In this document: positions 32,167 to 41,010 of the stretch, piece by piece | Layout of the letters: every line of letters starts with the position of its first letter | Numbering within the stretch: position 1 is the stretch's first letter | DNA from: JAEUHM01 sp964538625 | GTDB taxonomy: Bacteria; Verrucomicrobiota; Verrucomicrobiia; Verrucomicrobiales; Verrucomicrobiaceae | DNA: 64,000 nucleotides | Reading direction: 5' to 3' | Assembly: GCA_964538625.1 (NCBI GenBank) | Contig: CAZIGH010000018.1 | Coordinates: 21,059 to 85,058, forward strand | Notes under the pieces: generated by a model | Database searches by the model: none | Told to the model about the DNA's origin: nothing | What the model saw: the letters and a program-made list of their open reading frames with translations, nothing else | Program-made: the position numbers and the translations under genes

Positions 32167-34743
32167 ATGTTCACCGCACTACACCCCCACCTCGCGGACT
32201 GGTTCCGGCACAGGTTTGGGACAGCTACTCCGGCTCAAGAGCAGTGTGTGCCTCACGTCATCGCGGGCCGCTCAGTGCTCCTCTCCTCACCCACGGGCAG
32301 CGGCAAGACGCTCGCTGGTTTCCTCGGCGTGCTGCATCACCTGTTGATGGAAAGAGACTCGAACACGCTTCAAAAACCGGGAGTAAGAGCGGTTTATGTC
32401 TCACCCCTGCGGGCGTTGACTTATGACATCGAGAAAAACTTGGCCACCCCGCTGCGAGAAATGGAGCTGGAGAGTGAGATTCTCATCGGCCTGCGCACGG
32501 GAGACAGCACCGCGAGCGAGCGCGCCAAAATACGCCGCAAGCCACCACATATCCTACTCACCACACCAGAATCGCTCGCCATCATGCTGCCGCAGAGAAC
32601 TTGGAGTGAGGCGCTGCAGAGCACCCGCTTCGTGGTCATAGATGAGCTGCATGCTATTGCCGAAAACAAGCGAGGCCCCCATCTGGCTCTCTCCCTTGAG
32701 CGGCTCGCCGCCCTCCAGGAACGGAACACGGAACCGGGAAACCGGGCAAACCTGGCCCGCATCGGTCTCAGCGCCACCGCCGCTCCGCTGCCGCTTCTCG
32801 CTGAACTGCTCAGCGGATCAAACCGCCCCTGCGAGATCGTCAAGGCCACCGCTGCACGCAGGAGGCGTGTGGAAGTGCTGTCCCCTCTGAAGCGAGATCC
32901 CTATCCGGCGTCTGGCTGGACAGCCGCCCGCGTGCTGCATGACATCGCACGCATTGTCGAGCAGAAGCAGTCCGTCATCATCTTCTGCAACACACGCAGC
33001 ACCACAGAGAGCCTGGCCCTCCGACTGAAAAACGCCCTGCCTAAGCTCGCCTCACAAATCGAAGCCCATCACTCTTCGCTGGATCGTGACGTGCGTCTTG
33101 AAGTGGAAGACAGGCTCAAGCGCGGTGAGCTCCGTGCGGTTGTGTGCAGCACCAGCCTGGAGTTGGGCATCGACATCGGGGCCGTGGACGGCGTCGTCAT
33201 GATCTCCACACCGAAAGGCATATCCCGAGCGCTTCAACGCATTGGACGCAGCGGCCACAGCATCCATGAGGAAAGCCACGGCATCCTGGTAGCCACGAAC
33301 ATCAATGACCTCATGGAGTGCATCGTCTGCGCGGTCATGACTCGGCGTGAGCAGCTGGATGAAGTGCGTGTCATGGAAGCGCCGCTGGATGTGTTGGCTC
33401 AGCACCTCGTGGGCATGGCCCTGCATGGCGGCATCACGCCAGACGAGGCTTTCAGCCTGGTGCGGCGCACCTTGCCCTTCAAAGCGTTGAGCCGACAGTG
33501 CTTTGATTCCGTGCTCCGCTACCTCGAAGGCGGGGGTGCATCCCTGGAAGCGCAGTATAGCGAGACCTTCGGCAAGATTTGTGTGATCGATGGCCGCCTC
33601 AGCGTTCCGCATAAGCGGGTAGAGCGTGACTACCTTGTAAACGTAGGCACCATCCACAGCGACGGCATGGTCAACGTGCTCCTCGGCAAGCGACGTCTCG
33701 GCCAGGTGGAAGAAGGTTTTGTGACGGGCCTCAAAACGGGTGACATCTTCGTGCTCGCTGGCCGCACCGTACGACTGGTGGAGACTGGCGTGGCGGAGAT
33801 TTATGTGGAAGAGGCACGCGGAGCGCTGCCCACGGTGCCCTCATGGAATGCGAACAAAATGCCGCTCTCATCCGGCTTGTGCACAGAGGTCACTCATCTG
33901 CGCACCGGGCTGGCGGAAAGGTTTGCGCGGGGGGATTCACCCGAGGCCATTACGGACTGGCTCGTGGAGGACTACCTCATTTCATCGTCAAATGCAGCGG
34001 CTATCGTGAGACACTGTACTCATCAACTCCGCGTGTCTGAGATTCCTTGCCAGGGACGCTTTCTCATCGAGCGCTTTCAGGAAACTCGGCCAGACGGGAC
34101 ACCGGATGATGTGGTGCAGTTCTTTTTCCACTCCCTCATAGGGCGAAGCGCAAACAATGCTCTCTCACGCATCATCGCGCATAGACTGAAGGAGGCTGTG
34201 GGCGGGAATGCGCTTGTCACCATCGACGACTACGGGTTCCTCCTCGCACTCAAGCACTTTCAGGACCTGGAGCTGGACGCGTGGAAAGAGTTGTTCCGGT
34301 GTGAAGATGCCATGAAGAACCTCCGTGCCGCTCTGGAGGAGAGTGATCTCGTGCGCTGGCAGTTTCGTGGCGTGGCGCAGACGGCATTGATGGTGCCTCG
34401 CAATCTCCCAGGACAACAGCGCCGCATCAAGCAGCTCCGCTTCAGCGCGGACATCCTGTTTAACGTCCTGAGGGATCATGAGCCGAACCACCCCGTGCTT
34501 CAGCAGTCCATCAAGGAGGCGACGCACAGCTTCCTGGATACCGACCGGGCGCTCGCTTTCCTCAGTGAAGTGCAGACGATGTCATGGAATCTCATCCACG
34601 TGCCGGTCGTGAGTCCCTTCTCCTTCGGCATCTACGCGTCCCGCATCCGCGAGAGCCTCATGCTGGAGGACCCCGAGGAAGCCATCGAGCGCCTCTGGAG
34701 GAACTTTGAACGCCATCTGGCCGCAGAAGGTTTGACAGAATAA
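32167..34743 (+). CDS. lhr: Lhr-type DEAD/H superfamily 2 helicase (Lhr-core)
   Basis: This 858-residue ATP-dependent helicase has the length of Lhr-core and lacks the C-terminal extension of E. coli Lhr. Motifs in order are a Q-motif-like TPAQEQCVP, Walker A SSPTGSGKT (40-48), VYVSPLRALTYDI (Ia), TTPESLAIM, DELH in VVIDELHAIAENKRG, GLSATAAP (III), IIFCNTRSTTE (IV), VVCSTSLELGIDIG (V), and QRIGRSGHS (VI). A winged-helix and Lhr-specific C-terminal region follow. Lhr proteins unwind DNA:RNA and DNA duplexes in repair. There is no adjacent DNA ligase or phosphoesterase, unlike the frequent actinobacterial arrangement, but a beta-CASP nuclease gene is upstream. Confidence 0.9.
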   Translation: MFTALHPHLADWFRHRFGTATPAQEQCVPHVIAGRSVLLSSPTGSGKTLAGFLGVLHHLLMERDSNTLQKPGVRAVYVSPLRALTYDIEKNLATPLREMELESEILIGLRTGDSTASERAKIRRKPPHILLTTPESLAIMLPQRTWSEALQSTRFVVIDELHAIAENKRGPHLALSLERLAALQERNTEPGNRANLARIGLSATAAPLPLLAELLSGSNRPCEIVKATAARRRRVEVLSPLKRDPYPASGWTAARVLHDIARIVEQKQSVIIFCNTRSTTESLALRLKNALPKLASQIEAHHSSLDRDVRLEVEDRLKRGELRAVVCSTSLELGIDIGAVDGVVMISTPKGISRALQRIGRSGHSIHEESHGILVATNINDLMECIVCAVMTRREQLDEVRVMEAPLDVLAQHLVGMALHGGITPDEAFSLVRRTLPFKALSRQCFDSVLRYLEGGGASLEAQYSETFGKICVIDGRLSVPHKRVERDYLVNVGTIHSDGMVNVLLGKRRLGQVEEGFVTGLKTGDIFVLAGRTVRLVETGVAEIYVEEARGALPTVPSWNANKMPLSSGLCTEVTHLRTGLAERFARGDSPEAITDWLVEDYLISSSNAAAIVRHCTHQLRVSEIPCQGRFLIERFQETRPDGTPDDVVQFFFHSLIGRSANNALSRIIAHRLKEAVGGNALVTIDDYGFLLALKHFQDLELDAWKELFRCEDAMKNLRAALEESDLVRWQFRGVAQTALMVPRNLPGQQRRIKQLRFSADILFNVLRDHEPNHPVLQQSIKEATHSFLDTDRALAFLSEVQTMSWNLIHVPVVSPFSFGIYASRIRESLMLEDPEEAIERLWRNFERHLAAEGLTE

Positions 34744-34785
34744 TCCGTGCGGCGGTGGACTCCTATCTTACGTAACATCTCGTCG

Positions 34786-35136
34786 ATGCGCCTCACTTGT
34801 GTCATTTCCATGCTGTTGCTGCTGCTCACCCAGAGCGTGCAGGCAGATTGGTTTTCGCATGGCGATGGCGGCTGTGACATGGCGTGTTGTGCGGAGTTTA
34901 CCGGTGAGGACGAGTGCCTCTGTAACGGGCCGGAAGCTCCACGGGATTCCACCCCAGCGCTCCCGCCTGCTGAGTTGAGAGCGGTGTGCCCGGTGGCGAC
35001 ATGGCGTGGCGAGGTGGTGCTGAACCCGCCACCAGTTCTTGACTCGGGGAATGTCGGCATCAGCCGCACATTCGTCCATGGGCCGCACTTCCCTTCTGTG
35101 GGACTGCCGGTGCTGTTCTGCTCGTATCTGCTCTGA
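34786..35136 (+). CDS. Small exported cysteine-rich protein of the copper locus
   Basis: I do not recognise this 116-residue protein. It has a signal peptide (MRLTCVISMLLLLLTQSVQA) and then HGDGGCDMACCAEFTGEDEC, a Cys/Met cluster of a kind that binds copper, followed by LCNGPEAPRD and a Pro-rich stretch. I use the ATG at 34786 because the signal peptide begins there; a GTG at 34747 would add 13 residues of no clear sense. It lies 102 nt upstream of the multicopper oxidase gene. A periplasmic metal-binding role is inferred from content and place. Confidence 0.6.
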   Translation: MRLTCVISMLLLLLTQSVQADWFSHGDGGCDMACCAEFTGEDECLCNGPEAPRDSTPALPPAELRAVCPVATWRGEVVLNPPPVLDSGNVGISRTFVHGPHFPSVGLPVLFCSYLL

Positions 35137-35238
35137 GTCTGCGCCTGTCACAGGTGCATTGTGCCCAGCCGTCGCGCGTGGTCTGACACAGACGCTGCGG
35201 TTGTAGGCCTCCGCTGAGCTTCGAAGACGCAGACTGCC

Positions 35239-37293
35239 ATGAAACAACTTGTCTCATTTTCTATCTTGTCGCTCGCCCGCCTGGTGATGGCGTGCGAAGA
35301 CTGCAAACCCCAACCCTATGCCGGCCCCGTGGTGGAGTATGATCTCACCATCTCGGAGCAGCGCATTCCATCCGCCGGGGGAACTGTGATGGCGCTGACC
35401 ATCAATGGTTCCATACCTGGGCCTGTGTTGCGCTTCCGAGAGGGAGACGTGGCCCGTATTCGTGTGCACAACCACCTTCGTCAGGGGGAGACATCCATCC
35501 ATTGGCACGGCCTTCTGCTGCCGAATGAACAGGATGGCGTGCCACACCTTACGACGCCTCCCATCATGCCTGGTGGCACCCACACGTTTCAGTTCCAGCT
35601 GCGTCACAGCGGCACTTACTGGTATCACTCCCACACCCATCTTCAGGAGCAGCGCGGAGTGTATGGGGCCATCGTGGTCACACCTCCAGGAGGGGAGCGC
35701 ATAAGGGCAGACAGGGATGAAGTGCTGGTGCTCTCTGACTGGACCAACGTGCACCCTGACCAAGTGATGCGTATGCTCATGCGCGGCAGCGAATACTTCG
35801 GCATCAAGAGGGGAAATGCACCATCCATCGCAGGAGCCATACGCGAGGGACGATTTGGCGACTACCTCCGGCGGGAGTGGGACCGGATGCGCCCCATGGA
35901 CCTCTCGGATGTGGGTTACGATGCCTTTTGGATAAACGGAAAGCCGCAGATTCGACTCGGAGGCAAACCGGGAGAGCGCATTCGCTTTCGCATCGTAAAC
36001 GCTTCTGCTGCCACCTACTGGTATTTGCACTCGTCGGCAGGTCCCATGACCATCGTCTCAGCAGACGGTCCGGAAGTGGAACCGGTGGAGGTGGGGCGAT
36101 TTCTGATGGCCATCGCAGAGACCTATGATGTCATGGTTACGGTGCCGCCCAGCGGCGAGTATGAGCTGCGCGCCACGGCGCAGGACGGCAGTGGGCACAC
36201 CTCCGCTTTCTTCGGCAGCGGGAGGTTTCATCCCGCGTCTGATCCACCGAAGGCGGACTTGTATGGGATGGAGGAAATGGTGACACTGGCGCTTGAGGAG
36301 CAGGAGGACGATCCGCGTGCTTCTTTGAATCTGCCACGCCCCGGAAGCCCTTACCGCGTGTTGAGTGCGCTCCATGACACTTCGCTACCGGCGCATCTCC
36401 CCAGGCGGAAGATCACCCTACATCTCACGGGTGACATGGACCGCTACGTTTGGAGCTTCGATGGGAAGACGATGGCTAGGGAACCCTACATCCTCATCAA
36501 GAAGGGTGAGATCATCGAGCTGGAACTTATCAATGACTCCATGATGCACCACCCCATTCATCTGCACGGTCACTTCTTTCGTCTGCTGACAGGACAGGGT
36601 GGCCGTTCACCGCTGAAACACACCGTGGACGTGCCACCCATGAGCAAGCGGGTGGTGGAGTTTGAGGCGAATGAGGAAAAGGACTGGCTGCTGCACTGCC
36701 ACATCCTCTACCACATGATGAGTGGCATGGGCCGCGTGTTCCGCTACGAGACCGGGGCAGAGATGAAGGAACATGCTGCCGGCCTTGGAGAGCATGGCCA
36801 TGATATGAGTTACCTCTGGGGCACGGCTTCGGTGCAGACTCACATGAGCGAGGGCTTGATCCAGTGGATGAACCCTAAGAACGACCTGCTGCTAAGCTGG
36901 GAGGCGGGTTGGGGAAATGTCGAGCGCATGGAGTATGAGTTGGACCTGCTCTACCAGCGCTACTTCAGCGCGAACTTACAGGCATTTGCCGGGGTGCGTT
37001 TCACTAATCACGAAGATGCAGAGAACCGTGCGTTGACAGGCATTCAATACCGCTTGCCACTCTTTGCGTGGTTCACCGCGAGCGTGGACAGCGGGGGTGA
37101 TACACGCTTTACCCTGGCCAAGAGCTTCCAGATCACTCCCCGGTTGGCCATGTTTGGAGAGGTGCAGTATGACACGAACACCCAGTGGGAGTGGAGCGCC
37201 GGGGCAGATTACACACTGACGCGCCAACTCTCCCTCATCGCTCAATATCACGCGGATTACGGCTTTGGTGCCGGTCTGCAACTACGCTTTTGA
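35239..37293 (+). CDS. Multicopper oxidase (CopA/PcoA-like) fused to a CopB-like outer-membrane beta barrel
   Basis: This 684-residue protein has a signal sequence, three cupredoxin domains with all copper motifs, and a C-terminal segment unlike an oxidase. Ligands are HWHG (88-91), YHSHTH (His130 and His132), HPIHLHGH (438-445) and the type 1 HCHILYHMMSGM (486-497). From about residue 545 the sequence alternates polar and hydrophobic residues, for example LLLSWEAGW, YELDLLYQRYFSANLQAF and SLIAQYHADYGFGAGL, and ends in RF. That is the pattern of CopB/PcoB barrels, including the terminal Phe that outer-membrane proteins use for assembly. CopA and CopB are normally separate proteins. It probably oxidises periplasmic Cu(I) while tethered to the outer membrane. 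Confidence 0.82.
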   Translation: MKQLVSFSILSLARLVMACEDCKPQPYAGPVVEYDLTISEQRIPSAGGTVMALTINGSIPGPVLRFREGDVARIRVHNHLRQGETSIHWHGLLLPNEQDGVPHLTTPPIMPGGTHTFQFQLRHSGTYWYHSHTHLQEQRGVYGAIVVTPPGGERIRADRDEVLVLSDWTNVHPDQVMRMLMRGSEYFGIKRGNAPSIAGAIREGRFGDYLRREWDRMRPMDLSDVGYDAFWINGKPQIRLGGKPGERIRFRIVNASAATYWYLHSSAGPMTIVSADGPEVEPVEVGRFLMAIAETYDVMVTVPPSGEYELRATAQDGSGHTSAFFGSGRFHPASDPPKADLYGMEEMVTLALEEQEDDPRASLNLPRPGSPYRVLSALHDTSLPAHLPRRKITLHLTGDMDRYVWSFDGKTMAREPYILIKKGEIIELELINDSMMHHPIHLHGHFFRLLTGQGGRSPLKHTVDVPPMSKRVVEFEANEEKDWLLHCHILYHMMSGMGRVFRYETGAEMKEHAAGLGEHGHDMSYLWGTASVQTHMSEGLIQWMNPKNDLLLSWEAGWGNVERMEYELDLLYQRYFSANLQAFAGVRFTNHEDAENRALTGIQYRLPLFAWFTASVDSGGDTRFTLAKSFQITPRLAMFGEVQYDTNTQWEWSAGADYTLTRQLSLIAQYHADYGFGAGLQLRF

Positions 37294-37336
37294 CGGCAAA
37301 ATGCCGCCACATCAAAACCCAAACAAACCGCATACC

Positions 37337-37567
37337 ATGAAAACACTCGCAATCCTCATCACACTCGCAGCAGGCAGCGCACTTCACGCGGCCGACTCCA
37401 AGCCATATCCGCTGACGACCTGCATCGTCACCGACAACAAGCTCGGAAGCATGGGCAAGATCATCACCAAAGTGTATGATGGCCAGGAGGTGAAGTTCTG
37501 CTGCAAGCCCTGCATCAAGAAGTTCGAAGCCAATCCGGCGAAGTTCCTTGGCAAGCTCAAGAAGTAG
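37337..37567 (+). CDS. Small exported YHS/TRASH-like metal-binding protein
   Basis: This 76-residue secreted protein has a signal peptide (MKTLAILITLAAGSALHA) and a mature part of about 58 residues that reads like a YHS/TRASH heavy-metal domain: PLTTCIVTDNKL near the start and VKFCCKPCIKKFEANPAKFL near the end. Three close Cys residues (FCC, PC) and an N-terminal Cys could bind copper. It lies 43 nt after the multicopper oxidase stop and ahead of the CopA ATPase gene, so copper handling is the natural inference. The ATG at 37337 is chosen because the signal peptide starts there. Confidence 0.75.
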   Translation: MKTLAILITLAAGSALHAADSKPYPLTTCIVTDNKLGSMGKIITKVYDGQEVKFCCKPCIKKFEANPAKFLGKLKK

Positions 37568-37595
37568 TCAAACCACACATCATCGGCACAATGCA

Positions 37596-37627
37596 GGATA
37601 ACCGCTGCGAAGACGCGGCGGTTATCC
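37596..37627 (+). terminator. Strong 10-bp hairpin between the YHS-like gene and copA
   Basis: GGATAACCGC (37596-37605) and GCGGTTATCC (37618-37627) are exact complements around a 12-nt loop. There is no T-run, so it is either an attenuation or mRNA-stability element or a weak terminator. It ends 25 nt before the copA ATG. Confidence 0.45.
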
Positions 37628-37652
37628 ATGCGTAGGGTTGCCTCGTCAAGCC

Positions 37653-39866
37653 ATGCACTCTCACTCTCCATCCCAAACACCGTCGTGCTGCCACTGCGGA
37701 GCGCATCACCGCGATGCGGCCATCGTCGCCTCTGCCAAGGCGAAGTATTTCTGCCCCATGTGTCCAGGCGTGGAGTCAGACCGACCCGGCATCTGCCCCA
37801 AGTGCGGCATGGCGCTGGAGCGCAACTTGACGTTTGGTCCTGAGGATGACGGAGACAACCCCGAGCTGCGTGATATGACGCACCGCTTCTGGTGGGGATT
37901 GGCGCTGACACTGCCCGTCTTTGTCACCGGCATGGCGCATCTGATCCCGGCGTGGAGCCACGCGGACTGGGTGAGTGGCAGTGCATCTCGCTGGATGCAG
38001 TTCCTCCTGGCGACGCTGGTGGTGCTGGTCGCAGGGGCACCGTTTTTCGGGCGCGCTTGGTCTTCGCTGAAGCATCGCAGCATGAACATGTTCACCCTCA
38101 TCGCCATGGGTGTGGGGGCCGCATACTTCTTCAGCGCGGCGGTGATGCTGGTGCCGCAGGTCTTCGCAGAAAGGATGCGTGACGCGCATGGCAATCTGCC
38201 GCTCTACTTCGAGGCAGCGGCGGTGATAGTGGTGCTTGCCTTGCTCGGGCAGGTGCTGGAGCTGAGGGCTAGAGATCGCACCGGAGGTGCCATCCGCGAA
38301 CTGATGGGGCTTCAGCCAAAAACGGCGCGGCTGGTGAAGCCGGAGGGAGAGGTGGATATACCGCTGGAGGACGTACGAGTGGGAGACCTGCTACGGGTTC
38401 GGCCTGGCGAGAAGATGCCTGTGGACGGTACGGTGAAGGAAGGCAGAAGTCATGTGGATGAGTCCATGCTCACCGGCGAGCCAGAGCCGGCGGAGAAGCA
38501 GCCTGGAGATGAGGTGTCCTGCGGCACGCTGAATCAGCACGGAAGTCTCATCATCGCGGCATCGCGGGTGGGTCCTGAGACCACGCTGGCCCAGATCACG
38601 CAGTTGGTAGGTCAGGCACAGCGGAGCCGGGCACCGGTGCAGGAGGTAGTGGATCGCGTAGCAGCGTGGTTTGTGCCCGCAGTGCTTGGCGTCGCGGTGC
38701 TCGCTTTTGTTGGCTGGTGGTGGCTGGGTCCTGAGCCTAGGCTTGCTCATGCGCTGGTGGCTGCGGTGTCGGTGCTCATCATCGCCTGTCCTTGTGCACT
38801 CGGTCTTGCCACTCCGATGAGCATCATGGTGGGCATAGGCAGGGGAGCAAAAGAGGGCGTGCTCTTCAAGGACGCGACCGCTATCGAGAAACTGTCGGAC
38901 ATGACCCTGCTGGCGGTGGACAAGACGGGAACACTCACTCTGGGGCGTCCAGAGCTGGATCGTGTGGTGCTGGATACCAGGTCTAGTTTGACCGAGGTGG
39001 AGGCACTGCGTCTGGCCGCCGCAGTGGAGACTGGCAGCGAACACCCGCTTGGCCGCGCGATCGTGCAGGCGGCCGCCGGGCGTGAACTGGTGCCGGCGCT
39101 GGCGAGTGACTTCCACAGCGTGCCTGCGGGAGGCGTCAGGGCCACGGTGGATGGCAGGGCCGTAATCGCGGGCAAAGCGGAGTTTCTTCGCGAAGTCGGC
39201 GTGTTGGGCGTGGATGAAATGGAGCGGGAAACGGAGCCACTCCGAAGGGAGGGACGCTCCGCCGTCTATCTGGCAGTAGATGGCGTGGCGGTGGCGGCGT
39301 TTCTGGTTACAGACCCTGTTAAACCTACGTCCAAGGCGGCGGTGGATGAGCTTCGTGCTCTCGGAGTAGAACTTGTCATGCTTACCGGTGATCACCTTCA
39401 CATGGCGGAGCGTGTGGCGCAGGCGGTTGGCATTTCGACATACCGGGCAGGCCTGACGCCGCAGGAGAAACACTCCATTGTGGAGAGCCTGAAATCCCAG
39501 GGGCAGGTGACGGCCATGGCGGGAGATGGGGTCAATGATGCGCCCGCGCTCGCAGCGGCGGATGTGGGAATAGCTATGGGCACGGGCACGGACATCGCCA
39601 TGCAGACGGCACAGGTGACGCTGATGAGTGGTGACTTGCGTGGCATCGTGAAGGCCGTACGCCTGGCGCGTGCCATGCGGCGGAACATCCGGCAGAACCT
39701 TTTGTTTGCCTTCCTGTACAACGCACTTGGAGTTCCGCTGGCCGCCGGGGCACTGTTTCCGTTTTTTGGAGTGTTGCTCAGTCCCATGGTGGCGGGTCTG
39801 GCCATGAGTTTCAGCTCCGTGTCGGTGGTGGCGAACGCGCTGCGGCTGGGCAGACAGCCATTGTGA
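37653..39866 (+). CDS. copA: Copper-translocating P1B-type ATPase with HMBD-type N terminus
   Basis: This 737-residue inner-membrane pump uses ATP to remove Cu(I) from the cytoplasm. Core motifs are the CPC metal site (379-381, IIACPCALG), the phosphorylated Asp423 in VDKTGTLT, TGEP in the actuator domain, TGDH, GDGVNDAP and the copper-type helix MSFSSVSVVANALRL. Instead of the usual ferredoxin-like HMA domain, the N terminus has YFCPMCPGVESDRPGICPKC, a heavy-metal-binding motif of the type found in CusB-like proteins, preceded by CCHCGAHH. The start is taken as the ATG at 37653; TTG at 37638 is possible. It is the last gene of the copper island. Confidence 0.93.
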   Translation: MHSHSPSQTPSCCHCGAHHRDAAIVASAKAKYFCPMCPGVESDRPGICPKCGMALERNLTFGPEDDGDNPELRDMTHRFWWGLALTLPVFVTGMAHLIPAWSHADWVSGSASRWMQFLLATLVVLVAGAPFFGRAWSSLKHRSMNMFTLIAMGVGAAYFFSAAVMLVPQVFAERMRDAHGNLPLYFEAAAVIVVLALLGQVLELRARDRTGGAIRELMGLQPKTARLVKPEGEVDIPLEDVRVGDLLRVRPGEKMPVDGTVKEGRSHVDESMLTGEPEPAEKQPGDEVSCGTLNQHGSLIIAASRVGPETTLAQITQLVGQAQRSRAPVQEVVDRVAAWFVPAVLGVAVLAFVGWWWLGPEPRLAHALVAAVSVLIIACPCALGLATPMSIMVGIGRGAKEGVLFKDATAIEKLSDMTLLAVDKTGTLTLGRPELDRVVLDTRSSLTEVEALRLAAAVETGSEHPLGRAIVQAAAGRELVPALASDFHSVPAGGVRATVDGRAVIAGKAEFLREVGVLGVDEMERETEPLRREGRSAVYLAVDGVAVAAFLVTDPVKPTSKAAVDELRALGVELVMLTGDHLHMAERVAQAVGISTYRAGLTPQEKHSIVESLKSQGQVTAMAGDGVNDAPALAAADVGIAMGTGTDIAMQTAQVTLMSGDLRGIVKAVRLARAMRRNIRQNLLFAFLYNALGVPLAAGALFPFFGVLLSPMVAGLAMSFSSVSVVANALRLGRQPL

Positions 39867-39959
39867 CATTTTCTTCACATGGGCCACTTTGCCTGTCCTG
39901 TCCGTTCAGGTCACTGATGGGCCGCCTTCAAGACATCACCAACCTACGATAGCCTCAAC

Positions 39960-40919
39960 ATGAAGCCCTATTTTGCCACTCTCTTTCTTGCCGCCATCGG
40001 CCTTACCAGCGTGCGCGCTGCGGAAAAAATCTCCGTTGATCCTGCCATCGGTGCCTACCAGACGGTGAGCGGTGTTTCCGGAAACCTGAACTCCATCGGT
40101 TCCGATACGCTGAACAACCTCATGACGCTGTGGGCTGAAGGTTTCAAGGCTCGCTATCCGAACGTCAACATTCAGATCGAGGGCAAGGGCTCCGCCACTG
40201 CACCACCGGCCCTCATTGAGGGCACCGCGCAGCTTGGACCGATGAGCCGTGCGATGAAGCAGGAGGAGATCGACGCTTTCGAGAAGAAGTTCGGCTACAA
40301 GCCCACGGAGATCAAGGTGGCGGTGGATGCGCTGGCGGTGTTCGCACACAAGGACAATCCCATCAAGGGTCTGACCATGCAGCAGGTGGACGCCATCTTC
40401 TCCACCACGCGCAAGAGCGGTGGACCAGACATCACCACTTGGGACCAGGTGGGCCTCGCAGACTGGGCCGGCCGCGCTATCTCGCTCTACGGCCGCAACA
40501 GCGCCTCGGGCACTTACGGATTTTTCAAGGATCACGCATTGGCAAAGGGTGACTTCAAGGCCACGGTGAAAGAGCAACCAGGTTCCTCGGCGGTCGTGCA
40601 GGGCATCAGTTCCGATCAGTATGGTCTCGGTTACTCCGGCATCGGCTACATCACCCCTGGCGTGAAGGCTGTTCCTCTGGCGGCTGAGGGTGACCAGTTC
40701 GTGGAGGCAAACTATGCCAACTGCCTCAGCGGGGACTATCCCCTGGGCCGCTTCCTTTTCATCTACATCAACAAGAAGCCCGGTGCTCCGGCTGACACAT
40801 TGACCACGGAGTTCGTGAAGTTCATCGTGTCCAAAGAAGGTCAGGAGGTGGTGCTCAAAGATGGCTACTACCCCATTCCTGCTGAGGCTGCTACCGAGAC
40901 TCTCGAAGCGCTGAAGTAA
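39960..40919 (+). CDS. pstS: Phosphate ABC transporter substrate-binding protein
   Basis: This 319-residue periplasmic protein has a signal peptide (ending SVRA) and the two-lobed PstS/SphX pattern: GVSGNLNSIGSDTLNNLMT, IEGKGSATAPPALIEG, GPMSRAMKQEEI, YGRNSASGTYGFFKDHAL (the phosphate-binding SGTY loop), and LGYSGIGYITPGV. pstC, pstA, pstB and phoU are not beside it, so it would supply a transporter encoded elsewhere. It is preceded by a 93-nt intergenic region in which I could not identify a reliable Pho box. A strong terminator follows. Confidence 0.92.
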   Translation: MKPYFATLFLAAIGLTSVRAAEKISVDPAIGAYQTVSGVSGNLNSIGSDTLNNLMTLWAEGFKARYPNVNIQIEGKGSATAPPALIEGTAQLGPMSRAMKQEEIDAFEKKFGYKPTEIKVAVDALAVFAHKDNPIKGLTMQQVDAIFSTTRKSGGPDITTWDQVGLADWAGRAISLYGRNSASGTYGFFKDHALAKGDFKATVKEQPGSSAVVQGISSDQYGLGYSGIGYITPGVKAVPLAAEGDQFVEANYANCLSGDYPLGRFLFIYINKKPGAPADTLTTEFVKFIVSKEGQEVVLKDGYYPIPAEAATETLEALK

Positions 40920-40950
40920 GACAAGCCTTATTCCACCCCCAAAACCGGCG

Positions 40951-40985
40951 AACCCGCAGCATGAAAGTGCTGCGGGTTCTTCTTC
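40951..40985 (+). terminator. Rho-independent terminator after pstS
   Basis: AACCCGCAGCA (40951-40961) pairs perfectly with TGCTGCGGGTT (40968-40978) around TGAAAG, followed by CTTCTTC. The 11-bp stem lies 31 nt after the pstS stop. Its position between convergent genes would also let it stop the YlbF-like transcript, though the T-run is poorer in that direction. Confidence 0.8.
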
Positions 40986-41010
40986 GTCGAAGCACTCAAA
41001 AACCTCGGGA

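Noticed and set aside
39867..39959. Pho box upstream of pstS
   Set aside because: CATTTTCTTCAC and CTGTCCTGTCC were considered, but neither gives spaced direct repeats of a Pho-box type clear enough to report.
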